Below, in pieces: positions 1 through 6,349 of a DNA stretch of 7,209 nt. Positions within the stretch are counted from its first letter, which is position 1; every line of letters begins with the position of its first letter. The notes under the pieces are model-generated. The model was not told the origin of the DNA. It worked only from the letters and a program-made list of their open reading frames with translations, and made no database searches. Source of the DNA: an uncultured Woeseiaceae bacterium (GTDB lineage: Bacteria > Pseudomonadota > Gammaproteobacteria > Steroidobacterales > Woeseiaceae); assembly GCA_945787435.1 (NCBI GenBank), contig CALZHX010000050.1:1-7209 (forward strand). The letters run 5' to 3'. The position numbers were made by a program, and so were the translations under genes.

Positions 1-156
1 CTGTCAGAAACCAGCGTGTCGTTGAATCTGGAGTTGATTCAGAGGCGTTGTAGCGAACTCATGGATGAACCCGATGAGATGTTGGAACTGGCAATCGATG
101 AGCCAGAATCCCAGGATCCACGAGAAAGTAACCCGTACGACTCTCAACGATCCTGA
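1..156 (+). CDS. C-terminal fragment of an unrecognised acidic protein (partial, 5' end outside window)
   Basis: Reading from base 1 in frame 1, 51 codons stay open up to a TGA at 154-156. The fragment is strongly acidic: 14 of 51 residues are Asp or Glu, including a DEPDEMLE stretch. It is polar at the end (NPYDSQRS) and has no membrane segment, which looks like a disordered acidic tail of a soluble or peripheral protein. I do not recognise a family. The reading is preferred over the antisense frame because codon choice looks natural and because it ends neatly against the PrsW-like gene, overlapping it tail to tail by 13 bases (144-156). A 66-codon frame on the opposite strand here would overlap the PrsW-like gene out of frame and has no family features. 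Confidence is moderate because only the tail is visible. Confidence 0.55.
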   Translation: MSETSVSLNLELIQRRCSELMDEPDEMLELAIDEPESQDPRESNPYDSQRS

Positions 157-158
157 GA
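142..158. other. Short hairpin containing both convergent stop codons
   Basis: TCTCA (142-146) and TGAGA (154-158) are exact inverted repeats around a 7-base loop. The left arm contains the stop codon of the leftward PrsW-like gene (144-146). The right arm contains the stop codon of the rightward partial gene (154-156). A competing 7-base pairing, CAGGATC (112-118) with GATCCTG (149-155), is also possible. Neither has a T-run on either strand, so a classical intrinsic terminator is not supported. A role at the convergent gene ends is only possible. Confidence 0.3.
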
Positions 159-839
159 AGCTGCCTTGTGCATGGCGCGCAGAACCTTGAGGCGCCACAG
201 CCACATGGTCAGGATGAGCAGCGCTGCGATCGGCAAGGCAAAGTGCGCGTTCAGAATCACGACAAAATCATAAAGCCCGTGCAAGCTCGCGGCGACGCCC
301 AGGCTGGCGAGTGTTGCTGGCACAATTGAGCGGCCTGCAAGGTATGCCTGGCCAATCCAGTGGCCCCAGATTGACGCGAACAGCATATGAATCACCGGGC
401 TGGCAAAGCCACGGGCAAGTGCTTCGGTTGTCGTCAGGTATTCAAGGTACTGCCAGTTTTCGATGGCGGCATAGCCAAGACCGATAAACGACGCGTAGAT
501 GATGCCATCCATCGGCTCATCAAATTCCTTGAATCTCAATACAACAAGCAGGAACGGGAGCAGCTTGGCGAGTTCTTCGATCGGGCCGATCGCGAGCAGT
601 GAGTAAGCGAGCAGCGCCCAGGTGCTGGTATCTGCCAGGTAGCTGGCATCGAATCGCAGGCCGACGAAGCCAAGCCCGGAGTACAGCGCGGTCGATATCC
701 AGGCGGCGGCAATGCCCAGCAAAAAAGTGAACGCCAGGTGCCCCACAGGTTCGGGCAAGTGCCTGTCCTTGTAATAGTGGTAGACGGCCCAGAACAGGAC
801 CGGTACGGCGATGGGAGCTATCAGGAGTAGCTGCTCCAT
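144..839 (-). CDS. PrsW-family intramembrane metalloprotease
   Basis: This is a 231-residue polytopic inner-membrane protein with about seven hydrophobic segments, roughly at residues 5-20, 34-60, 73-100, 112-128, 145-165, 172-195 and 198-216. It carries the PrsW/glutamic-type membrane protease signature in order: GPIEELAK with E88-E89 and K92; FDEPMDGIIYA with E108, D111 and G112; GYAAIEN with E127-N128; H151 and H160 in HMLFASIWGH; and HGLYDF with H187 and D191. In Bacillus, PrsW makes a first cut in the anti-sigma factor RsiW. Here no sigma/anti-sigma pair is visible, so the substrate is unknown. The length is normal for the family. It follows the TonB-dependent receptor by 28 bases on the same strand and could be co-transcribed. 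No good ribosome-binding site precedes the ATG (CCCTACGGCG just upstream), so translation may be weak or coupled. The protease family call is firm, the biological role is not. Confidence 0.9.
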   Translation of the reverse strand: MEQLLLIAPIAVPVLFWAVYHYYKDRHLPEPVGHLAFTFLLGIAAAWISTALYSGLGFVGLRFDASYLADTSTWALLAYSLLAIGPIEELAKLLPFLLVVLRFKEFDEPMDGIIYASFIGLGYAAIENWQYLEYLTTTEALARGFASPVIHMLFASIWGHWIGQAYLAGRSIVPATLASLGVAASLHGLYDFVVILNAHFALPIAALLILTMWLWRLKVLRAMHKAASQDR

Positions 840-867
840 CGCCGTAGGGTCTAACTATCGCGCCGGA

Positions 868-3324
868 TCAGAAGCGCACCGTGCCCTGCAGACTGATGGT
901 CTGGCCGCGACCGTAGAAGGCGTAATTCGATTTCGCACCGAAAGTACTGCCGGCCAGCGGTGTATCACCACCGAAGCTCAGGACCCTCTCGTCGGTGAGG
1001 TTCTTCGCAAGGGCTGCGATATCCCAACGACCTGACTGGGAGCCAATGCTCAAACGCGCGTTCAACATCGTGTAGGCGTCCTGCACGAGTCCCGGGTCAT
1101 ACGTCGCAGAGGCGTCGTATTCACTGGTATAAAACACATCGAATATGGCGCCGAATTCAAGGTTGCGCCCGACCGGGACGCGAAAGTCGAAAGAGACATT
1201 GCCCTGGACGTCGGAGACCATCTGGTTGGAATTACCGGTGTAGTCGCAAAGCTCAGGAGTGCCATCGCCGTCAATATCAACGTCTGGCGTCGCGCCAAAA
1301 TAGCACTGGCCATTCTCGAAATCGGTGAATTCGAAGTCGGTCAATGCGAGGCCGCCTGATATCGTCAGGGTATCGGTTGCGGCCCAACGCATGTCAACCT
1401 CGAGGCCCTTGATTTCAGCGCTCGCCGCATTGCCTACGTTGAAGCCGAGGACGCCGTCGAAAATCGAGATCTGCAGATCGTTGTACTCGGTGAAGAAACC
1501 CGCAAAATTGAGTTCCATGGCACCGCCGGCGAGCAGGAACTTGCCACCGAGTTCGAAGTTCGTCGCCTCCTCATCGTCGAATTCGAACGATGTCGCCATA
1601 TCCGGGTAGAAATTGCGATTATTGGCACGGAAGTCAAAGCTACCTGACTTGAAGCCTTCTGCAGCGCTGAAGTACAGCAGGTTGTCGCTTCCTACGTTCC
1701 AGATAAGCTTGATTTCAGGTGAAGTCGTGGTCTTATCCCGAGAGCCATCTACCGGAAGTGCGCCGAGCGCGCCGAGCAAGGCTGTGGCTGGCACTGATAA
1801 CTGGGGTATGGTCGATTGGCTGAGTGCGTTCAGGTTTGTCGACGTTATGCCGAAGAGACTGCCATAGACCAGTGGTGCAGCAGTCTGCACAGGCGGCAAC
1901 GGCGAGAAGTCTCCACTCACGATCTCCAGCGTTCGGTCTCCGTCGCGCTGGTCATTGGTGACGCGTGCGCCAACCTGCAAGGTAAACGATTCAGTCAAGT
2001 GCCAGCTGAACTGTGCGAAGGCGCTGATGACGTCGTTGTCGACCGTTGCGAGGCGTGATGCCTGCGTGTTGGCCACCAGGTCGCCGGAGCCGGGGGACTG
2101 AGCGTTGATAGCCGGAATCAGAACCGAGGTTGGCGACACGGTGATCTGATCTGCGTAGTCGTGCTCGCTGGTCTGGTAGTAAAGCCCGGCAATGTAGTCA
2201 AAGCGTTCGCCGATCGGCGACGAGAGTCGAAATTCCTGGCTGAACTGGTCGTAGGTCTCCTGCAACGCCGCGCCGAACACGTCCGCACCGGTGAAGTCGC
2301 AGTCACAGAACTCATTGTACTCAAACGTCGACAAAGCGGTGATCGACTTGAAATCATAATCACCGAGCGCCCAGTCGAGCGTCAGCGCGAAGTTCTCGGA
2401 ATCGTTGTAGCTGAAATCGCCGTTGGATGAGCGAATGTCGTCCTGCACCACGTTGTTCACGCTTGGGTCAGCGCCGAATACGCCTGACAGGATCTGGTTG
2501 TATTGCAGGCCCTGGAACGGTCCACCGGCAGCGGGTAGCTCGTTGACGATTTCAATATGACGACCGTCAACATCAAACTCACCAACTTCAGCTTTCAAAG
2601 TAGCGACGAGGTTGTCCGTGACATCAAATTCGAGCGTACCGCGAACCGTCCAGTCCTCGCGGTTTGGCTCGTCCACGTCAAGCGTTGCATTGACCATGTA
2701 GCCTTCCAGTTGTCGCTGTCGCGCGGCAACGCGATAGCGAACGCGATCAGAGATCGGCCCGGATATCATGCCTTCGATGATGGACTCGTCGTCCTCGAAT
2801 TCCCACGACGCGCCAATGCTGCCTTCGAACTGGTCAGTCGGCCTGGCCGTGGTTATATTCAGCGCGCCGGCAACTGAATTCTTGCCGAACAGAATAGATT
2901 GCGGTCCGCGCAGGACTTCCACACGTTCAACGTCCAGGAACGGCGAGCGCCACTGCTGTGCTCGGCCAAAATGTACGCCGTCGACATAGGTTCCAACAGA
3001 TTGCTCGAATGCCTGGTTAATGCCCGATCCGGCGCCACGAATGAACGCGTTGGTACCAATGCCGGTTTCGGTCAGCGTGAAATTGGGCACCAGGAACTGG
3101 ATGTCCTCTGCTTTTTGGATGGCCGCGCGTGAAATCGTTTCTCCGGTCACCGCTGAAATCGAGAGAGGAACGTCCTGCAGTCCCTGTTCGCGATAGGCCG
3201 CGGTTACGACGATCTCTTCGAGTGCTCTGGCCGATTCCTGGGCGTAGACCTGGCTGGCAGACAGTGAAATGAGTGTTGCGGATACAACAAACGCCGAAAA
3301 CCGGCGCAAAATGCGAGGTTTCAT
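868..3324 (-). CDS. TonB-dependent outer-membrane receptor
   Basis: The protein has 818 residues, typical for the family. A Sec signal peptide spans about residues 1-28, with likely cleavage at VYA/QE. A TonB-box-like EEIVVTA lies at 36-42. The plug domain covers about 50-160 and includes DVPLSISAVTGE, IRGAGSG and the hallmark VERVEVLRGPQSILFGKNS near 132-150, followed by GALNITTARP. The rest is a 22-strand-type barrel with alternating aromatic strands, the late NLTDERVLSFGG element near the end and a terminal aromatic residue (GTVRF). It imports a ligand across the outer membrane using TonB-ExbBD energy. The ligand cannot be read from the sequence. Two loop features stand out: CDCD at 340-343 and a Cys-flanked DVDIDGDG at 681-688. 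It is divergent from the alkylsulfatase, which hints at a sulfated or amphipathic substrate rather than a siderophore, but this is inference. The start has a strong purine-rich ribosome site four bases upstream. Confidence 0.95.
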   Translation of the reverse strand: MKPRILRRFSAFVVSATLISLSASQVYAQESARALEEIVVTAAYREQGLQDVPLSISAVTGETISRAAIQKAEDIQFLVPNFTLTETGIGTNAFIRGAGSGINQAFEQSVGTYVDGVHFGRAQQWRSPFLDVERVEVLRGPQSILFGKNSVAGALNITTARPTDQFEGSIGASWEFEDDESIIEGMISGPISDRVRYRVAARQRQLEGYMVNATLDVDEPNREDWTVRGTLEFDVTDNLVATLKAEVGEFDVDGRHIEIVNELPAAGGPFQGLQYNQILSGVFGADPSVNNVVQDDIRSSNGDFSYNDSENFALTLDWALGDYDFKSITALSTFEYNEFCDCDFTGADVFGAALQETYDQFSQEFRLSSPIGERFDYIAGLYYQTSEHDYADQITVSPTSVLIPAINAQSPGSGDLVANTQASRLATVDNDVISAFAQFSWHLTESFTLQVGARVTNDQRDGDRTLEIVSGDFSPLPPVQTAAPLVYGSLFGITSTNLNALSQSTIPQLSVPATALLGALGALPVDGSRDKTTTSPEIKLIWNVGSDNLLYFSAAEGFKSGSFDFRANNRNFYPDMATSFEFDDEEATNFELGGKFLLAGGAMELNFAGFFTEYNDLQISIFDGVLGFNVGNAASAEIKGLEVDMRWAATDTLTISGGLALTDFEFTDFENGQCYFGATPDVDIDGDGTPELCDYTGNSNQMVSDVQGNVSFDFRVPVGRNLEFGAIFDVFYTSEYDASATYDPGLVQDAYTMLNARLSIGSQSGRWDIAALAKNLTDERVLSFGGDTPLAGSTFGAKSNYAFYGRGQTISLQGTVRF

Positions 3325-3328
3325 TATG

Positions 3329-3336
3329 CTCCCCCT
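3329..3336 (-). promoter_or_regulatory. Ribosome-binding site of the TonB-dependent receptor
   Basis: On the minus strand AGGGGGAG ends four bases before the ATG at 3324-3322. It is the only strong Shine-Dalgarno match near the 5' end, and it fixes the start directly before the signal peptide (MKPRILRRFS). Confidence 0.7.
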
Positions 3337-3361
3337 GTTTAAGTTATATTCGGTATTAAAC
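3337..3361. repeat. Inverted repeat in the divergent intergenic region, candidate operator
   Basis: GTTTAA (3337-3342) and TTAAAC (3356-3361) are exact reverse complements separated by 13 bases, so the arm centres are 19 bases apart, about two helical turns. The right arm overlaps the proposed -10 element of the receptor promoter, and the repeat lies between the two divergent starts. That is a suitable place for a shared repressor or activator. The arms are only 6 bases and AT-rich, so a chance match is quite possible. Confidence 0.35.
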
Positions 3362-3383
3362 GCTCGCCATAGGAATCAGTCAA
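3355..3383 (-). promoter_or_regulatory. Candidate sigma70-like promoter for the receptor (and PrsW-like) transcript
   Basis: On the minus strand TTGACT (3383-3378) is followed after 17 bases by TTTAAT (3360-3355), close to the TTGACA/TATAAT consensus with ideal spacing. The inferred transcription start lies about 20-25 bases before the ribosome-binding site. For the rightward gene only weak -10-like hexamers are seen (TATATT at 3345-3350, TATTAA at 3354-3359) without a matching -35, so I do not call a rightward promoter. Confidence 0.5.
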
Positions 3384-3386
3384 CAA

Positions 3387-5357
3387 ATGCTCGAAAATCT
3401 GATGAACAAACGTCTGTTTTTGATAATAATTCTCGCTCTGCCAGCTGTTGCGGTGGCGCAACAGGACCTGCGCCAGGCGCCTACAGCAGCAACGCGTGAT
3501 GCGAACGCGGCTGTTGCCGGGAAACTGCCGTTTTCGGATACCGAGGACTTCGCGCTTGCTGACCGGGGTCTGATCGCAAAGCCTTCGAGACTTGAGATTC
3601 GTAACGATGCCGGAGACGTGGTCTGGGATCTGGGTCAGTTTGCGTTTGTCAAAGATGCCCCGCCGGCATCGGTCAATCCCAGCCTGTGGCGGCAGACGCA
3701 GCTGAACTCCCGCTACGGGCTGTTCGAGGTGACAGAGCGTATTTACCAGCTGCGCGGGTTCGACCTCTCCAACATGACGATCATTGATGGCGATACCGGT
3801 TACATCGTGATCGATCCCTTGCTGACGGCCGAGACTGCAAAAACCGGCATACAATTCGCCTTGGAGCATCTGCCCGAGAAACCGATCGTCGCGATGATCT
3901 ACAGCCACAGTCACGCTGATCATTTCGGCGGTGTGAAGGGGGTCATCAACCAGCAGGACGTGGATGAAGGCAATGTACGTGTCATCGCATCTGACGGTTT
4001 TATGGACTATGCAGTGTCAGAGAATGTCCTCGCCGGCAATGTGATGACGCGACGCGCGTCATACATGTTTGGCTCGTTGCTGCCCAAGGATGAGAAGGGC
4101 GGCATTGGCGCCGGACTTGGGAACGCGATTTCAACCGGCGAGGTCACACTGATTGCGCCGACCGAACTGGTGACAAAGACCGGTCAGCAACTCGTCATCG
4201 ATGGCATTCAATTTGTCTTTATGAACACGCCTTTCGCCGAAGCACCTGCGGAGATGATGTTTTATCTGCCGCAGATGAAAGCGTTCTTCTCCGCGGAGGA
4301 GGCCAATGGCACCTTGCACAATGTTTACACTATGCGAGGCGCCCAGGTTCGCGATGCATTGCTGTGGAGCCGTTACCTTCACGAAGCGATCGACCTGATC
4401 CCGGAAGACACTGACACCCTGTTCGGCAGTCATCACTGGCCGCGCTGGGGCTATGAGAACATCGTCGAATACCTGCGGAATCAGGGCGATGCCTATCGCT
4501 ACATCCACGACCAGACGCTGCGGCTCGCCAATCACGGCTACACTCCGGACGAAATTTCAGAGCGACTGGAGCTGCCGCCCGAGCTCGGACAGGTTTGGTA
4601 CAACCGTGGCTACTACGGCACCGTGAGTCACAATTCCCGCGCCGTGTATCAAAAATACCTGGGCTATTTCGATGGCAATCCGGCGAACATGCATCCACTG
4701 CCGCCGGAGGACGCCGCAGCCAGGTATGTCGAGTTCATGGGTGGGTCGGACGCGGTACTTGAGAAGGCACGAATTGCTTATGACGAAGGCGATTTCCGCT
4801 GGGTGGTAGAAGTTGTTAACCATGTCGTCTTCGCGGATCCGGACAACACAGAGGCCAGGCGACTGCAAGCGGATGCGCTTGAGCAACTGGGTTACCAGGC
4901 CGAATCAGGCCAATGGCGGAATTTTTACCTGTCGGCGGCGAGCGAACTCAGAAACGGAATAACGATAGCCGATACTGTCCGCACTGAACGTGCCGACATG
5001 ATCAACGCACTGACATTGAGCGAGTTGTTCGATGCTCTGGCCGTACGTCTGAACGGGCCTGAGGCCGCCGGCAAACGAACGGTCGCAAATTTCCATTTCA
5101 GCGATTCTGATTCTGACTATCTGGTGACACTTGCCAATGGCGTGCTGAATCATGCCGTGGGTAAGCATGCCTCGGACGCCGACGTTAACGTCAAACTGAC
5201 GCGTCGCGGTTTTCTCGGCATGGCGATGGCGGGTGTGCCGGTTGAATCTCTGATCGAATCACAAACGATCCAGGTCGACGGTGATGTCGGCGCACTGGTG
5301 GAGCTGATCGGTTTGCTCGACAGGTTCGAGTTCTGGTTCAACATCGTTACTCCATAA
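3387..5357 (+). CDS. Periplasmic SdsA1/YjcS-type alkylsulfatase (metallo-beta-lactamase fold with C-terminal SCP2-like domain)
   Basis: A 656-residue zinc hydrolase, close in length to SdsA1, that splits alkyl sulfate esters into alcohol and sulfate. A signal peptide (MNKRLFLIIILALPAVAVAQ, residues 6-25) sends it to the periplasm. The N-terminal metallo-beta-lactamase domain (about 110-355) has LRGFDLSNMTIIDGDTGYIVIDPL and the SHSHADHFGG motif. The di-zinc ligands H174, H176, D178, H179, E285 (EAPAEM), E304 and H349 (GSHHWPRWG) match those I recall for SdsA1 at a constant offset of five. TLHNVYTMRG at 309-318 is the conserved pocket motif. Next come the helical dimerisation domain (about 365-535, with YYGTVSHNSRAVYQKYLGYFDGNP) and an SCP2-like domain (about 541-656) that binds hydrophobic chains. 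One oddity is that the usual Asn-x-x-His around E304 reads E305-A-N-G308. Two starts are possible: ATG 3387 has AGGAA 11 bases upstream, while ATG 3402 begins directly at the signal peptide but lacks a clear ribosome site. It heads a likely operon with the EamA gene. Confidence 0.93.
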   Translation: MLENLMNKRLFLIIILALPAVAVAQQDLRQAPTAATRDANAAVAGKLPFSDTEDFALADRGLIAKPSRLEIRNDAGDVVWDLGQFAFVKDAPPASVNPSLWRQTQLNSRYGLFEVTERIYQLRGFDLSNMTIIDGDTGYIVIDPLLTAETAKTGIQFALEHLPEKPIVAMIYSHSHADHFGGVKGVINQQDVDEGNVRVIASDGFMDYAVSENVLAGNVMTRRASYMFGSLLPKDEKGGIGAGLGNAISTGEVTLIAPTELVTKTGQQLVIDGIQFVFMNTPFAEAPAEMMFYLPQMKAFFSAEEANGTLHNVYTMRGAQVRDALLWSRYLHEAIDLIPEDTDTLFGSHHWPRWGYENIVEYLRNQGDAYRYIHDQTLRLANHGYTPDEISERLELPPELGQVWYNRGYYGTVSHNSRAVYQKYLGYFDGNPANMHPLPPEDAAARYVEFMGGSDAVLEKARIAYDEGDFRWVVEVVNHVVFADPDNTEARRLQADALEQLGYQAESGQWRNFYLSAASELRNGITIADTVRTERADMINALTLSELFDALAVRLNGPEAAGKRTVANFHFSDSDSDYLVTLANGVLNHAVGKHASDADVNVKLTRRGFLGMAMAGVPVESLIESQTIQVDGDVGALVELIGLLDRFEFWFNIVTP

Positions 5358-5378
5358 ACAATGACGATACGTGCCACC

Positions 5379-5383
5379 AGGGA
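5379..5383 (+). promoter_or_regulatory. Ribosome-binding site deciding the GTG start of the EamA transporter
   Basis: AGGGA stands six bases before GTG at 5390. No in-frame ATG lies nearby upstream, and the first transmembrane helix begins only a few residues after this GTG, so the GTG is chosen as the start. The site lies in the 32-base gap after the alkylsulfatase stop. Confidence 0.65.
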
Positions 5384-5389
5384 CGCAGC

Positions 5390-6265
5390 GTGAGCAATCT
5401 GGCGCTCTATGTGATTACTGTGCTGGTCTGGGGCTCGACCTGGTTCGCCATCGAGTTCCAGCTCGGCGTCGTGGAGCCAGAAGTGTCCGTCGTGTACCGC
5501 TATGCAGGCGCTTCACTGCTGTTGTTTGCATGGAGCAAACACAAGAACCTGAATCTCTCATTCGGCATTCGCCAGCACGGCTGGTTTGTACTGCTTGGAC
5601 TGTTTCTTTTTGGGCTGAATTACGTGCTCGCGTACCGGGCACAGATATACATTACCTCGGCACTGACTGCGATCGCATTCTCTTCAATCGTCTGGATGAA
5701 CATCCTCAATGCACGTTTTTTCTTTGGCATCAGGGCAGGGCGTCGCACGATTGTCGGTTCGCTGTTGGGCGTAGTCGGCATCATCACGTTGTTTGCGCCG
5801 CAGGTCAGGAACCTGGCGTTCACGGACACGGTATTCCTCGGTTGCGTGCTGGCCTTACTCGGTGCGCTGGCAGCGTCGTTCGGGAACATGGCTTCGCAGG
5901 GTGCGCAAAAGCGCGGCCTGCCCATCGTGCAGTCGAACGCCTGGGGTATGTTTTACGGTGGCGGACTGTCGGCTATATCGTCTGTCGTGGCCGGACACGC
6001 GTTTGCCTTTGACTTCTCAACTGGCTACGTCGTATCTCTGGCCTACCTTACGGTGTTTGGATCAATCATCGCATTTGGTGCCTACCTGACTCTGCTCGGG
6101 CGAATCGGCGCACACAAGGCCGGATACGCGATGGTAATGTTTCCTGTTGTTGCGTTAATACTGTCGCTACTGTTTGAAGGCTTGCAGCTCAGTGCGTCGA
6201 TTGTCATCGGCACGCTGCTTGTGTTGGCAGGCAACGTGTTCGTCCTCGAACGAGGAAATCGGTAG
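5390..6265 (+). CDS. EamA/DMT-superfamily transporter
   Basis: The protein has 291 residues, the usual size for ten-helix drug/metabolite transporters. It consists of two tandem EamA repeats (about 5-135 and 146-286). Family marks include VLVWGSTWFAIEFQLG near the N-terminus, RYAGASLLLFAW after the first loop, and LTAIAFSSIVWMNILNARFFFG in the first repeat. In the second repeat are FGSIIAFGAYLTLLGRIGAHKAGYAMVMFPVVALILSLLFEG and a closing helix that ends in the short basic tail VLERGNR. Proteins of this class export amino acids, metabolites or small drugs across the inner membrane. Some import, and the substrate cannot be read here. The start is GTG. The gene lies 32 bases after the alkylsulfatase with no promoter or terminator between, so co-transcription is likely. 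A role in moving a sulfatase product or a related metabolite is inference. Confidence 0.9.
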   Translation: MSNLALYVITVLVWGSTWFAIEFQLGVVEPEVSVVYRYAGASLLLFAWSKHKNLNLSFGIRQHGWFVLLGLFLFGLNYVLAYRAQIYITSALTAIAFSSIVWMNILNARFFFGIRAGRRTIVGSLLGVVGIITLFAPQVRNLAFTDTVFLGCVLALLGALAASFGNMASQGAQKRGLPIVQSNAWGMFYGGGLSAISSVVAGHAFAFDFSTGYVVSLAYLTVFGSIIAFGAYLTLLGRIGAHKAGYAMVMFPVVALILSLLFEGLQLSASIVIGTLLVLAGNVFVLERGNR

Positions 6266-6336
6266 CGCCACAATTCGACACAATCGCGCCCCTGGTTGGC
6301 CAGAACGGAGACGTAAAACGGTCCACAGATTCTTTG

Positions 6337-6342
6337 AAGGAG
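6337..6342 (+). promoter_or_regulatory. Ribosome-binding site of the ferritin-like gene
   Basis: AAGGAG stands seven bases before the ATG at 6350, a near-ideal Shine-Dalgarno sequence at ideal spacing. It is the best ribosome site in the window and selects this start. The surrounding 84-base gap (6266-6349) shows no convincing promoter or terminator. Confidence 0.75.
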
Positions 6343-6349
6343 CGGGTGG

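Noticed and set aside
4..204. A 66-codon leftward frame at the left edge.
   Set aside because: It overlaps the end of the PrsW-like gene out of frame on the same strand and lies antisense to a better frame with natural codon use.
3339..3923. A 194-codon leftward frame across the 5' part of the alkylsulfatase and the intergenic region.
   Set aside because: It is antisense to the conserved alkylsulfatase domain, has no recognisable domain, and would run through the proposed promoter region of the receptor.
4131..4886. Three overlapping leftward frames (134, 122 and 109 codons) inside the alkylsulfatase.
   Set aside because: All are antisense shadows of conserved alkylsulfatase sequence with biased composition and no motifs.
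5371..6012. A 213-codon rightward frame overlapping most of the EamA gene.
   Set aside because: Its translation is rich in Arg, Cys and His with no family motif, and it runs in a different frame under a clear EamA protein with good family motifs and ribosome site.
6243..6256. TCCTCG-AA-CGAGGA hairpin just before the EamA stop, considered as a terminator.
   Set aside because: The loop of two bases is too tight and no T-run follows; it lies within coding sequence.
6266..6349. The 84-base gap before the ferritin-like gene, searched for a promoter, terminator or small RNA.
   Set aside because: Only a weak CTGG/CCAG pairing and no convincing -35/-10 pair were found; apart from the ribosome site I see nothing supportable.
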